From Tillus elongatus (taxonomy: Eukaryota; Arthropoda; Insecta; Coleoptera; Cleridae): a stretch of 64,000 nt of DNA. Numbering within the stretch: position 1 is the first letter of the stretch; each line of letters begins with the position of its first letter. Positions 44,070-59,334 of the stretch are shown piece after piece. The stretch lies in the NCBI GenBank assembly GCA_964006375.1, contig OZ023265.1:156714547-156778546 (forward strand). The letters run 5' to 3'. A program made the position numbers and the translations under genes. Under the pieces are notes generated by a model. That model made no database searches. It saw only the letters and a program-made list of their open reading frames with translations, and was not told the origin of the DNA.

Positions 44070-44480
44070 CTTAATTAGGTATTTTAAACAAAAATGAGAT
44101 CTTGTGTGAAATCTGTGCAGTATTGTTACCACAAATGTCGAACTAAAACGTAAAAACATACATTTACTGAGCTGGATTCGATCGCGTAACCTTCTGCTTA
44201 GGAGGCAAGCGCGATGCCCCCTAGGTAGACGCCAATTAACGTTTTATTTGCGTTTGCGTTTAGATAGGCTTCATGCCCGGAATATTATATTTAAAGTATA
44301 CGTAACAATTAATTACGGAATTGGTAAAATTACCATTGAAACACATCCCACGACTGTCTCCTTTGGTCTTCTTTAACGTCTTATGTTTAAGTTTAAAAAT
44401 AAAAGAAACTATTTTAGAATCATTTTTAAAGAGACTTGGCTTGATTTTGTTTACATTTCTGATATTATGCGACAGCATAA
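44070..44480 (-). repeat. Dispersed repeat T, copy 2
   Basis: Reverse-strand match of 1-420, including ATTATAT…CCGGGCATGAAGCC, the tRNA-like part and the flank with CACAGATTTCACACAAGATC. It has no coding content; open frames here (44260-44554) are chance. Confidence 0.75.
44166..44236 (-). other. tRNA-like sequence inside repeat T (copy 2)
   Basis: The minus strand carries a box-B-like GCGATCGAATCC and a degraded box A (CTACCTAGGGGGCATCGC). The central AAGCAGAAGGTT is shared with copy 1 (GCGCAGAAGGTT). Confidence 0.45.
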
Positions 44481-44721
44481 TATATCTATGCTGCACTAAA
44501 ACTGTATTTTGGGCCGTTAATAACGCTACAAATATAGAGTATTTTAATAATTAAACGAATCCTACAGTTAAATAACAATCACTTGGCAAATTTTTAATTT
44601 CATGTCGTCTATCATTTTCCTTAATTGCGGCCGAGATTTCACGATTATTGGTTCGGGTAGTATGTTTTATGCCTGGTATATATTTAGTTTGGTTACCGTT
44701 GATGTATGGTTTATACATTTT

Positions 44722-44800
44722 ATGTGAATCAATCTACGAGTGACAGTTACTACTCTGTCTGTCAGGCATTGGACTTTAACCACTCAGTCATTTCAACGCA
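44722..44800 (-). other. tRNA-like (Ser/Leu-like) sequence
   Basis: On the minus strand, TGACTGAGTGGTTAAAGTCC is a good box A of the long-variable-arm tRNA kind. About 40 bases later, AGATTGATTCACA is box-B-like. No acceptor stem pairs well. It is single copy in this window. Confidence 0.4.
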
Positions 44801-44999
44801 TGTCGGGATTTTATTTTTAATTTGGAAAAAACTCTAAGTATTGTGTAGCAAATTAATAAAAATTCACAACATAGGTTTATTTGCACTATTTTTAGCCGTA
44901 AGTAAAGACTCATTCCAGTTACTATGTACTTACAAAAATATAGCGTTTTCACAAATTTTCCTCGATTTTCCACCGGTAAAACTTAAGGATAAAGGCTGA
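44801..44999. other. No recognisable feature
   Basis: AT-rich stretch. Confidence 0.3.
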
Positions 45000-45096
45000 T
45001 TAACGAGCTCGCCATCTGTTTTTTCCCAGGCAAGATTTTTGCCAAGTTTGATTGAAATCAGTTTAGTATTTTTTGAGTTATCGCTCGGGTATACAT

Positions 45097-45186
<90 letters not shown>

Positions 45187-45330
45187 TTTAACGGACCTTG
45201 CTGTTGGGTTCTAGGGTCCCAAATTCGCGCTCATCTGAAGAAGTTTTTTCAAAAGTATTTCATCGTAAGCTCTCTATTAGAGAATTTTTCTTAATGAAAA
45301 TTCGCTAAAAATAGTAATAACGAAAATATA
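45000..45330 (-). repeat. Dispersed repeat R, fragment with (TA)n (minus)
   Basis: Left of the microsatellite is TTTTGAGTTATCGCTCGGG; right of it are GTTGGGTTCTAGGG, TTCGCGCTCATCTGAAG and AATGAAAATTCGCTAAAAA. These are diverged R blocks in minus order. Confidence 0.6.
45099..45183. repeat. (TA)n microsatellite
   Basis: About 85 bp of TA inside the R fragment. Confidence 0.97.
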
Positions 45331-45696
45331 AATATGTATGTACCTAACCATCATCAAGTTTAACCTGCCACTACTAAAATCCTCAATTCGCAACTTAACC
45401 ATCGACACGGTGCCATCTTAACTCTAGTATAAGAAGTAGTAATAAGAAGGCTGAACATATGGATGGTTGAATGACTGAATATATGAGGCCATAGCAGAAA
45501 TAATGAATGAAGATGGAATTATTCTGAAAGATAGTAAGTAAATGGCTGAATACTTTGTCAGACACTATTGTAGTGTGGCTGGTAAAATTAAGGGGAGGGC
45601 TGGGAGGAATCAGGGCACTGTTTTCCAACTGTGAAAATCGATATAGCTCTATTTTTCTCGCCAGTTGGCGATAAAACTAGTGATTGGAACTACAGG
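45331..45696. other. No recognisable feature
   Basis: Unique-looking stretch before a LINE 3' region. Confidence 0.3.
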
Positions 45697-47755
<2,059 letters not shown>

Positions 47756-47764
47756 AATTTCTGT

Positions 47765-48145
47765 AGAAATCATCGTTTGTAAGATTTTTTTACAAACCCT
47801 GAAGTCTCAGCTGCAACCGTCATTGTCCTTTATTTTACAAAAATATTTCCAACAAATTTATATTAAATAAACCCTTTCTTTCATGCTTACGCAGTAGTTT
47901 TAGATATAGAGTTCATCGTTTAATGGTATATAATTCTTAGGGAATTCTCGTAAAAAATCAAAAAAGTTCAATATATTCGACATTATACAAGATACGAAAA
48001 AAATTTCTATACGTTCATTATAGGGTGACTTGAGCTTCATCTTAAAAAATTATTTCTACAATCACAGGTTGGCCCATAAGTCGTTGGTGTTATAAATTTT
48101 CTTTTTTTTATCGAACAATGCATGTCTGTAAGAAAAGAAACTCTG
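47765..48145 (+). repeat. Dispersed repeat R, copy 8
   Basis: Blocks GCAACCGTCATTGTCC, GCTTACGCAGTAG, GTTTAATGGTATATAA, GGCCCATAAGTCGTTGG. It joins M copy 4, the same R-M order as at 6583, 41506 and 54891. Confidence 0.65.
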
Positions 48146-48199
48146 GACGCAGCAAGTGCGTTATGGTAGCGAATGTTCACTAAATTCTTCAAATTAAAT

Positions 48200-48213
48200 A
48201 TCTCAATTTTCTA
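48200..48213. repeat. Target-site duplication, left (ATCTCAATTTTCTA)
   Basis: The exact 14-bp word recurs at 48521-48534, on the other side of the inserted element. Other M copies have a single version of this site. Confidence 0.85.
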
Positions 48214-48403
48214 CTCAGTAAGTGGTGGACGTGCCGCCACCTAGTTGCGGAACCAAGTAGTATGCTGTCACGCCAGCTCCAAATAACACAAAGTGTTAAA
48301 AAAATAGAGACTGGATACATACAAATTGTCAGCCCTGGCCCATTTCTACCCCAATATAGGGACAAAGTATGTAAGACTCGATGCATTTTCGCAACAATTA
48401 GAA

Positions 48404-48445
48404 CCGTAGACCGGTTTCGCTCTCATTAGAGCTCTTCAGTATGCC
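48404..48445 (-). ncRNA. Hammerhead ribozyme motif, family 1d
   Basis: The minus strand has core CTGAAGA (48439-48433), stem II GCTCT / AGAGC with an AATG loop, GAAA, stem III ACCGGT and C (48409), followed by TACGG. Core, stem II and stem III are perfect. The 5' strand of stem I is GGCATA because of the inverted junction, so stem I does not pair here. Confidence 0.7.
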
Positions 48446-48484
48446 GTACTGAAGAGCTCTAATGAGAGCGAAACCGTTCTACGG
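48444..48484 (+). ncRNA. Hammerhead ribozyme motif, family 1e
   Basis: Stem I CCGTA / TACGG is perfect, core CTGAAGA is intact, and stem II GCTCT / AGAGC is perfect with an AATG loop. GAAACC is followed by GTTC instead of GGTC, so stem III has a mismatch. Confidence 0.7.
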
Positions 48485-48520
48485 TTCTAATTGTTGCGAA
48501 AATCCATCGAGTCTTCTTAC

Positions 48521-48534
48521 ATCTCAATTTTCTA
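48521..48534. repeat. Target-site duplication, right (ATCTCAATTTTCTA)
   Basis: Exact copy of 48200-48213. Confidence 0.85.
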
Positions 48535-48777
48535 TTAACCTGTGAGGTTCGTTGGTCGGCAATCCAGTTTTTTCGGGGATATTTTAAGCTTATTTTCGGA
48601 AAAATTGTGTAAATCTTCAAACAATAAAGTTATTTTGATGAAATATGGTACATTGATTCGCCTATACAGGTTATACTGGTAAGCCAATTTGATGTTTGCT
48701 TTAAAAAAAGACATTTACTATTAAAAACATATTTATGAAAATTCACTACAATAACGCACTTGCTGTGAGCAGACTTT

Positions 48778-49387
48778 TGTTATTTATTATTGTCTGTAAA
48801 TCTTTTTTTTAACCTTCTACAACAATAATATATAAACTTTGCGATTCCAGCCTTACATTCGTAAATTAATTTGTTTGTTACAATGACATTCTAAGAAGTC
48901 TTGCCGTACTTTGATTAGGTAGACAGGGACAATGACTTTTTTCAAGAAATATAAAAAATAGATAAATATTCATATGTTAATATAACACATCGACATTTCC
49001 AACGAAGAATATTTTTTTATATCAGATATTTTACACCTTGCTTTAGGTAATTTCCATGGCAAATTATTAATAGCTTGTCAAACACAAGTGGTTCAAGTAT
49101 CAGTCATCGTATTTTCCCAAAAAGAGGTCATTGTAGGTAATGGCAAGTCAACAATTGCTTTATTTTGATAGTATTAGGCCGTTGCTGATAGCGTAGATAA
49201 AACCAGTAGATTTAATAATTACAGTATAATGGAGATGACGCCTTTTCGTCGCAAACATTGCCCTCTGTATTTAGCAGCACCTTTATTTTTTTTTGTGATG
49301 TAGATCATGAAGGGCAAAATCGGTGTGTCTTTAAGACATCATTAACTTCATTGTTATGGAACAAGATGTGTGTTTACTCACTTCTTA
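48778..49387. other. No recognisable feature
   Basis: AT-rich stretch up to the next LINE fragment. Confidence 0.4.
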
Positions 49388-50560
49388 CACCCTCAGCCGC
49401 GCTAGAGGTCTTGTTGATGCTGCCAACGCTTCCCATCTATATCAGAAGGGAGGCTATGGCGTCGCATCTTAGAATGCGAGACTCTGGAAACTGGTGCGGA
49501 GAGGGAGCAGTAATAAGGCATGCAAGAGTCACCAAGGAGGTGGAAAAGGAAATTCCGATTTCCGCCATCAAGGTACGGAATACCGAGGACGATGTTAGGT
49601 TGGCTAGTTCATATACCCTCAGGATCCCCAGTAGGGATTAGTGGAAGAAAAGGGAGGTTCCATTCCAGCCCGCAAGCCTGGTCTGCTTTACCGACGAATC
49701 GCGGCTGGAGGATCAACAATCCTCCGGGGCAGGAATAAACATAGAGGGCTTGGGGGTGGCGAGAGTTATGCTCTGCGCGCATATACCAGGGCATTCGAAA
49801 CACAGGTGTACGCTATCTTGTCTGTGGCCAATAGACGGGATGTGAGGAGGACCCCGAGAAATGTCTATACATTTGCTCGGATACCCAGGCGGTCCTCCGG
49901 GAAGTCTGCGTGGGCATAATCAGGTCAACACTGGTTCAGGAGTGCGCTGGTCCCCTCAAAAGACTAGCCAGGACAAATGAGGTGCAACTGGTGTGGGTTC
50001 CGGGACACTGTGGCGTAGCGGGGAATGATGTAGCGAATAATCTCTCAAAGCTTGGTTCCCAGCGGCCGTTCTGTGGCCCGGATTCTGCGATAGGCATAAG
50101 TAGGAAGACGGTCTCTGTCGCCTTAGACAGGTGGGCTGAGGAAGCCATGGAGATGCACAGGTGGTCGGTTGGTATCTGTAGGCAGGCGAGGGACTTCGTG
50201 GAGTTGTCGGACAGAGGTAAAGCTGTCTGGCTACTCGCTAGGAGTCGACCTACGCTTCGCCGCATCCTTGGGATGCTGATAGGCCACTGCGCCCTTAGAA
50301 GACACCTCACATTGATCGGCGTAGAGAGGGATCCCATTTGCCAGGAATGCGGCGAGGATGAAGAAACGTCTTACCACTACCTGTGTGAATGCGAGGCTTT
50401 TGGGAGTCTTCGAGCAGAATTGTTCGGTTCTAGGACTCTACAGAGGTAAGTACCGTCCAATTGAATACCGTCATGGCCTTCATTTCGAGGTCGAGGCGGT
50501 TTGGCGATGGAACCGAGGAAGGGTAGAGCATGGTTGCTGGGTTGCGGGGGTTAGAAAAAG
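49388..50560 (+). pseudogene. LINE RNase H region (LOA/I/R1-like), second copy
   Basis: It starts at TPSAALEVLLMLPTLPIYI (end of the RT region, as in the 11.2-kb copy), then a linker, then FTDESRLEDQQSSGAGINI (RNase H start, first aspartate kept), with frameshifts. Next come VQLVWVPGHCGVAGNDVANNL (RNase H end with the histidine loop), LRRILGMLIGHCALRRHL and ICQECGEDEETSYHYLCEC (a CCHC-like motif). The last 179 codons (49910-50449) are open. It is related to, but clearly diverged from, the 10.6-12.4-kb element, so a different subfamily. Confidence 0.85.
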
Positions 50561-50561
50561 T

Positions 50562-51016
50562 GACTTACTTGCTTGGCGTTAGCCTCCCCACCACTGCTAC
50601 TCGGTTCTTAAATAGCTGAAGATTATATGTCTTCGGAAATATGTCTGCCGGTAGGGTATTGCAAAGCTTAGATGGTCCAGTAAAGAACGAGAATTTGTAA
50701 CGAACCGTTCGACAAATGGGTACTTTGACGCCAAAATTGTGCAATTTGCGACTGAAGTAGGTTTGACGATTGAAGGTTGCAAGCAGAAGTACTAACAAAG
50801 AAATTGCTAAGTAGCAATGCATTGATATAAGAGGCAGAAATCCCCAACCGTTCTTGCGTCGTCGAAACCAGTGAAATCGACTGTGTGAGCTAAATGTCTC
50901 ATAAGGCTAACAGCTCGTTTTTTAATAGACTCTATAGGAGGCACAACCTTTTGTGGGCAGCACCTCAGAAATGATAACACTATTCCTACTGTCGACGTAC
51001 CTATACACAGCGTCAA
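50562..51016 (-). pseudogene. LINE reverse transcriptase C-terminus (third LINE type)
   Basis: On the minus strand, PIESIKKRAVSLMRHLAHTV and VGDFCLLYQC (50807-51016) are followed by TGPSKLCNTLPADIFPKTYN and LQLFKNRV (50565-50822). These are the usual end motifs of CR1/jockey-type RTs (SIQKRA, VGxLxLFY, RLWNSLP, FKxRV), but diverged from LINE L. It abuts the plus-strand RNase H fragment tail to tail. Confidence 0.75.
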
Positions 51017-51239
51017 AATCTACGGTGATTAAAACGAACCCGAAACAGAAATTCAACCTACTTTGCTGCTGCTAGTGCAACATTGAAAATTTGTTAGTAG
51101 TGTCAGCAAAGATCCAGTTATACCCAATGAAGAGATTTTGCATTTTTTGGCCAGTATATTATCAGGCATTAGAATGCCTGAGCCCTGTAGGTCCATTTTT
51201 AGAGAAAAGGCTATTCTGTGTTTTTATGGGAAAATGGGT
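51017..51239. other. No recognisable feature
   Basis: Short stretch before an R fragment. Confidence 0.3.
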
Positions 51240-51775
51240 CTCTTTGAAATGAATTTCCTGGAAATGTTTTAATAAAGTGAAGGACAATGATGGTTGAAGT
51301 TTCTAAAACAGTCTTCTTTCTACATTTTCCTACCTAATCCACATTTGTATCAGGTTCTTTGCATAAATATTGCCAAATTTGACGTTTCAAATCGCGACTT
51401 TGAGGTTCAGAGGAAACCCCCAAATTTATTTTCTTTAAATGCCTATAAATTTGTTGACTTTTAACGTAGAGGCCTAAGTTATGACACATAGTTTACTTTT
51501 TGTGATACAACCCGGCTGCCAGATTTGGTAGCCATAAATTTGTTATTTCTAGAGATATAAAATTTCTCAGAAAGAAAACACTACATTTTAAAAGTTCTCA
51601 GAAAGAAAACACTAAATTTTCTAGGAGACACTAGGCGACTTTTCCTGACTAACGAATTTATCCAAGCCACTTGCGAAAAGAAGACACTTATCAAATTTTA
51701 CCAAATCGGACCATCATTTTTGGGGTTATCGGTGTGATACAAATACACATACATAAATATATATCTATACATATA
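51240..51775 (-). repeat. Dispersed repeat R, copy 9 (minus)
   Basis: Blocks GACAATGATGGTTGAAG, TTGACGTTTCAAATCGCGAC, CCAGATTTGGTAGCC and CCAAGCCACTTGCGAAAAG, ending GGTTATCGGTGTGATAC. A short non-expanded TATATATC…ATATAC sits where other copies have (TA)n. Mariner A copy 3 inserted there. Confidence 0.7.
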
Positions 51776-53935
<2,160 letters not shown>

Positions 53936-54062
53936 ATAAATTCAAATGTCTAAAAAGGAAAGGCACGATTTTCTACCTTTACCAACTTCTTTTTTTGTAT
54001 TTATTCAAGGCTTAATGGTTACATTTCATGTATGCAGTGCAAATTACTTGACAAACTAACAA
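53936..54062. other. No recognisable feature
   Basis: Short AT-rich stretch. Confidence 0.3.
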
Positions 54063-54408
54063 TTTTTTTTTGTATTTAACGTCGGTCTATTTCCGCGACT
54101 AAGGCCAATCACCGACGCCAGGGAGTAGTTTCATCTTACTATCCTGGAAATTTTGGCGAACCCATGACTTTCTGTAAGGAGGGTAGGGATCTTTAACATG
54201 CCCAACATCGCATGGACACGGAACCGACGGCTTTACGCCCCATACGAAGGATGGAACGTGCAAACATTGAACTTGCCCAAATACAATGCCACAACCTCGG
54301 TTGATGTCACAGTATGTACTGAAAAACTGGAAAGAGAACCCTATGATCGAACCCGGTACCCTTCGGTTCAGAGGCACACGTTCTTACCACTGAACCACCG
54401 AGGTTCTA
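54063..54408 (-). mobile_element. tRNA-derived SINE, about 346 bp
   Basis: On the minus strand it begins with a tRNA-like head: GAACCTCGGTGGTTCAGTGG, box A (TGGTTCAGTGGTAAGA, 54397-54382) and box B (GGGTTCGATC, 54354-54345). A GC-richer body follows, with GGCATGTTAAAGATCCC and CGCGGAAATAGACCGACG. It ends in an A-rich tail (T-run 54063-54072 on the plus strand). This is the textbook SINE layout. No ORF. No clear target duplication was found. Single copy in the window. Confidence 0.75.
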
Positions 54409-54655
54409 AAAAACTAAAACATATTTGGTTAAAATACACGAGCTATTTCCATACTGGCGGATTTTAGTTTTTAAAAAACAATACATTCTGCCAAATTACG
54501 GAAAATGCCGATATCTCGAAAACACTCAGCATGAAAGTATATATGGTTATTTGGATTACAAATGTACCCAACTATGGTCTCTTTTGAGCCAGCATCGCTG
54601 AACCGAATAAACATACTTAAAGAATTTAAAACTTACCCTAGGTATGAATTTTATT
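54409..54655. other. No recognisable feature
   Basis: AT-rich stretch. Confidence 0.3.
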
Positions 54656-54890
54656 TGCGATACTTCTAGTGAATTTTCTTTAAAAAAAATCACTAATGAG
54701 GAGATCCCGACTTTTGAATTTTGAAAAAATTTCTTCAAATGAGCGCTAATTAGGCCCCCCAGAACACATATCCGGGGTCAGTTTCAATTTTTATATGTTC
54801 GTCGTTGGTGATACAAATTTTCTTTTTCTTTTAATCAAACATGCCTTATGTTATTGCATTTTTGCATTTTCATCGAAATATAATGCATGA
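54656..54890 (+). repeat. Dispersed repeat R, copy 10
   Basis: AGTGAATTTTCTTTAAA, CACTAATGAGGAGATCCCG, AATGAGCGCTAATTAGG and ATATGTTCGTCGTTGG. Here the part before the (TA)n is joined straight to the tail, with no microsatellite, and then to M copy 5. Confidence 0.7.
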
Positions 54891-55228
54891 GAAGAAATTC
54901 TGGACGCAGTAAGTGCGTTATGGTAGCGAATTTTGATCAAATGCTTCATATTTGAATAGCTCAATTTGCTATTAACCTATAAGGTTGATCAAGAAACGAG
55001 TTTTTTCGGGAACACTTTAAGTTTACTTTCGAAAATTTTTGTACATTTTCAAACAATAAAGTTATTTTGATGAAACATGGCACATTGTTTTTACTATATA
55101 GGTTATACTGGTAACCAAATTTGATGCCTGCTTTCTTTAAAACACACACACATACACACATTATTGCTATTAAAAAATATTTTTATGAAAATTGACTACC
55201 ATAACGCACTTGCTGCGTCCAGAGTTTT
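54891..55228. mobile_element. M repeat (MITE-like), copy 5
   Basis: Left end CTGGACGCAGTAAGTGCG; right end CATAACGCACTTGCTGCG followed by TCCAGAG. A small CA-rich stretch (ACACACACACATAC) lies in the body. Both TIRs are well kept. Confidence 0.82.
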
Positions 55229-55746
55229 TCAAAATACTCACGTTCACCACAGACGATTTTTCTACAAAAATTTTCTAATAAGAAATAATGCACCTTAACT
55301 CTCCATTGCTACAAAAGAGTTTTAGAATTATTTGGAGTATTTAGAAAAAGAAAAATTGTTGTTTGAGCAGAAGGATATGGTAATTAAGGTCAAAGTGATA
55401 TAAAAAGGGAATATTGATAATGATAATGACAGTACGGTTGTTTTGTTTAATCTCATACTTGGAAAACTTAAATAATCGACTTGGTTGAAACAAGCGATCT
55501 TTGGTACATGCGTACAGGGATTTCCAGGTAATTTGCTGTAGTAACTGGCGTACTACTTCTCCGGCTGATTAGATAAGTAGAGTATTATGCAATAATGAGA
55601 ACCAATTAAAGCATAAGTATAACATGTTATGTTAAATATAGTGTTGATAATTAAATGCGAAAATGCAAAAAGTCGTATGGTACCAAACCGGTGATACTAA
55701 GACGCAAACTACATTTTTCTTGTCGAACATATAGTTGAAACCAATT
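55229..55746. other. No recognisable feature
   Basis: AT-rich stretch before the LINE 3' end. Confidence 0.4.
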
Positions 55747-58725
55747 TTTTTTTTTAATTTCAACAACACACCGCGAGGGCTCACAGCCTAAATAATATCG
55801 TACCGTGGGTGTTGACAAGGAGGAAAGAGGCAGCTTGTTAATTCTGGACTTGAAGGTTTGGAGGTTCGGAGGATAAGGAAAAACATGTGCCGACAAGGAA
55901 TTCCACAACTTGGAAGTCCTAGGGAAACAAAAGAGCGGGCATAACAAGATGTTCTAAGTCTGGTGACCTGGACAGTAAAAGGGTGCATTCGCTCTGTTCC
56001 CCTGGTAGATCTGTTGGGGGCAGCAGGTGGGGGAACTATGGAGGAAAGCTCCTCTGAGCAGTGCCCGTGCAGATATCTATAAAAGAGAGAGAGGTCACCA
56101 ACGGCACGTCGGTGGGCAAGGGATGGCAGCCTTTGGGTGAGGTTAGGGTCACCGATGATACGTATAGCTCTCTTTTGAATGGAGTCCAGGATAGCGAGTG
56201 TAGAAGCGGCAGCGGCACCCCAGATGTGGGAGCAGTATTCGAGGTTTGGCCTTATTTGTGCAGTATATAAGGTATAGAGATTAGCTGGTGAAAAGTATTT
56301 GCGAGCTCGGAAGAGGAAACCTAATTTCTTAGCAGCCGCTTCTGCAATTGATGTGACATGTTTGTGCCAATTAAGATTTCGATCCACAGAAATGCCAACA
56401 AGAGAAAAGGACTCATTACTTTGAATAACTTGGTTGTTCATTGTGATGTGTCTAGGGCTGGTGTATCTCTTGTGAGAAAGAAAGCAAGACTTAGTTTTGG
56501 TGGGGTTGAATTGTACAAGATTTCTACTTCCCCAGTCTAATATTTTTTGGAGATTCACGGAGACAGAACCCTCCATGAGTCTGCGATCCTGATCTAATTG
56601 GGCTAAAGAGACAGGCTTAAAATATTGTATATTTGAATAGAGGGTGCTGTCGTCCGCGTAGCTGTGAACTGGGTTGGATGTGCTCGAGAGGAGGTCATTG
56701 ATGTGGAGAAGAAACAAAGTAGGGGCTAAAGCTGAACCTTGAGGAACTCCTGCATTAATTGGATACAGTTAAGAGGAATGGCCATCCACAACAACAGATA
56801 TGCTCCTGTTGGAGAGGAAATTTGCTATCCACATACAGAGTTTTGGTGGTAGGCCATAGGCCGGAAGTTTATTAAGTAGCGCTGCGTGCCAGACCTGGTC
56901 GAATGCTTTGGATATGTATAGAGCAACAATCTGGGATTCGCCGTGTTGTTCCATATACTTGTTCCAAGCATGGGTGACAAAGGAAAGGAGAGAAATAGGC
57001 CTGTAGCTGCTAGGAAGCGCTCTGGATCCTTTCTTGGGGATGGGTTGTACTCGAGCAGTTTTCCAGTTACTAGGGAATATGCCTTGATTATAAGATATCT
57101 GAAACAGACGAGTCAGGATAGGAACAAGCTCTGGTGCGCATTTTTTGAGAACAATTGCTGGGATCCCGTCAATGCCAGAGGCTTTCCTGGTATTAAGAGA
57201 AGAGAGCATCTTTCGTACCTTTTTAGTTTTGAAAATGTTATCCGTCATTTTATGCGCGACATTGGGGACTGTTGGTGGTTGAACATTTGGAGGTGGGTTG
57301 AGAGTAGAATTGCCGGCGAACAACGAAGCAAAAAGTTCAGCCTTGCCCAGGGCGGGTAGAAACAATTTCATCCCCTGAGACAAGAGGCGGGAACATGCTT
57401 TTGCAGAAATTATTCCCAATAGATTTAGCAAGAGTTCAAAAGGGTTTGCCGCCGTTGGAGCTTAAGAGGACTTTGTTTTTGATGTGGTTATTAAACAAGT
57501 TTTTTGCTCAGAAAGAATGCGGACATAGCGGTTTCTTGCGTTGTTAAATGCTTGATGATTTTCTTGACTGGGATTGTGTAGATGCGTTTTGTGAGCTTTG
57601 ACCTTTTCAAGTCTGGCCTTGTCACAGGATTTACAGAACCAGGGCTTTTGAGTGGCTGAAGAGGTTTTCTGTGTACGTGGGATAAATAATTCCATGCCAG
57701 CTTGGATAATTTCGGTGACGTTTTGTGAGATATCAGAGGGGTCAGGATGAGAGGAGCAGACAGACGCCCATAGAAATGAGGAAAAGTAATCCCGCATTTC
57801 GTCCCAGTTTGCGGAGTTGTAGTGCCAAACGATACGTGGGTGTGATGACTGTGTGACCTCGGGTTGCATAGCGCAGGAAGCAGTGACCATGCCGTGGTTT
57901 GAGCGACCAAGGGGGGCGATGACTGATATCTTATAGCATTCAGGTTTGGTAGTAAGAAGAAGATCCAAGTGATTTGAGCTGTGTGTTGGGATACGAGGAA
58001 AGTAAATAGGTTGCTGAACCATATTGGCTAAAGAATTGCTGACTGCAAAGGCCTCCTCTGCTCTCCCTTGTGGATCGGTTTTTGAAGATCCTAGCCATTC
58101 CTTATTATGGACATTGAAGTCGCCAAGAATAGTGACCTTGGAGGAAGGATATTCAGAGATCAGATAGTCGGTTTTTTCAGAAAGGTAGTCAGCTGAACAA
58201 AGTTGTTGTCAGAATGTGACCGGTAAATGCAACAGATGAATTTAGTGGCAGCCCTGAGAGATAGTTTTATCCATAGTATGTATTTTCTTTCAGTCTAAAT
58301 TGGGGAGTCTGGTGCAGCGTAGATTGCTACGGACGAATGCGCACATGCCTCCATGCAATCTAAAGGAAGTAAGGAGCTCATACCCCGGGAAATTAAGGTA
58401 ATTAGTGGCTGTTTTGGCACTGATTTCGGTTTCGGTGAGGAAGAGGAGTTGGGGCCTGTTAGCCTGAAGGAAATGGTGGACGGAGTTCAGGTTAGAATTT
58501 AGGCCACATATATTCGAAAAGGATGTGTTAAATCTTGATGTTGGCGCCCCCTGTACACCCTTCTTCCGGAGATCCGAATGGAGGGGTATTTTGCCTCCGG
58601 AATATTTTGTACAAGGAGGAGCCATCATCATTTTTGCTTATAAGGGAAACCGACTCATACAGCAGAACCGGAAACGTCCGTTGGAACTTCACCGGCCCTT
58701 GATGTATGGGGTGGTATCTCCTCGG
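55747..58725 (-). mobile_element. LINE family L, copy 3 (longest copy, EN + RT)
   Basis: About 3 kb on the minus strand, from the 3' end with an A-run (T-run 55748-55757) to a 5' region near 58725. It contains the endonuclease, reverse transcriptase and C-terminal region. No ORF1 is seen upstream. The family belongs with CR1/jockey-type LINEs (AP endonuclease, no RNase H). Confidence 0.9.
55788..58631 (-). pseudogene. LINE endonuclease-reverse transcriptase, LINE L copy 3
   Basis: From 58631: SNICGLNSNLNSVHHFLQAN and LLFLTETEIS (AP-endonuclease start with the TETE motif). Then an EN middle and end (58022-57462, with HSSNHLDLLLTTKPECY, SNHGMVTASC and KPWFCKSCDKARL). RT begins at 57431 (KVRKMLSSLNTRKASGIDGI, WKTARVQPIPKKGS). 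About 125 bp containing YGFRQRRSTAD is deleted near 56983. Motif A reads ALYISKAFD where the sister copy has ALDISKAFD, so the catalytic aspartate is tyrosine. SYADDSTLYS (YADD) and a 309-codon C-terminal frame (56717-55788) follow. It cannot be active. Confidence 0.9.
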
Positions 58726-59334
58726 GCGTGAAAAAATCCTTTACTATTACGTAAAGGAAAATTCCGCTACCACCTGCTATGGATTGGATTGGATCAATGT
58801 CTACCCCTTTAAAAATAAGATTAATAAAGGGACTATCAATTGTCCAATACTTATGCTTTTCGACATAGTAGGAGGATACAAAACATTATCATTTTGCATC
58901 CATGCCTATTGTCGGAAATGCTCTAAAATCATTATCATCACCCACTAAAGGTGACGTCGCAACTTGTTGTCTCCAGGACTTATTTTTATCTCACTAAAGC
59001 TTACATATTTCATAAATTGGGCAAAGTTTCTCAAAAGTTTTTTATCTTGATTTGCGTCGCGTTTCCCAAGTATGACTTATTCACATTATATGGTGAGAAC
59101 GTTATTATGTCTTAGAATATGTGCTTCCTCTATTATTGTACCAGCTCAATTTCCATGTTTCCTCAAGACTATTTAAGCACATGTACCTTTTGTATTCCTA
59201 CAACAAATTTACTCAAATTTTCCTTTCTGCTTATGTACTGCATGTAAAAGTTATATGGTTTATGAAAAAAGTATTAATATTTTTTGATCACGAACTTTTT
59301 CTCTAGGACAAACAGGGTTTTATTTTGTTTATCG
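58726..59334. other. No recognisable feature
   Basis: AT-rich stretch between two LINE remnants. Confidence 0.4.

Larger units (their letters stand above)
48214..48520. mobile_element. Hammerhead-ribozyme retroelement (retrozyme-like), locus 2
   Basis: A 307-bp insertion in M copy 4. It has one nearly complete minus-strand unit (48214 to about 48440) with its ribozyme at 48404-48445, followed by a plus-strand ribozyme (48444-48484) and about 36 bp of the next unit. The two ribozymes meet head to head at GTATGCCGTAC. Sequence blocks are shared with 25414-26221 (GGACGTGCCGCCACC, GCGGAACCAAGTAGTATG, CACGCCAGCTCC). The perfect 14-bp target duplication shows it inserted as one piece. Confidence 0.8.
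48146..48777. mobile_element. M repeat (MITE-like), copy 4, interrupted
   Basis: The left end CTGGACGCAGCAAGTGCGTT and the right end ATAACGCACTTGCTGTGAGC are both present. A 307-bp hammerhead element plus a 14-bp target duplication lie inside at 48200-48534. Without it, the M copy is about 311 bp. Confidence 0.85.

Noticed and set aside
54198..54467. An 89-codon plus-strand frame
   Set aside because: It is antisense to the tRNA-derived SINE.
56943..57359. A 138-codon plus-strand frame
   Set aside because: It is antisense to the reverse transcriptase of LINE L and has matching antisense shadows in the other copies (47087, 60433).
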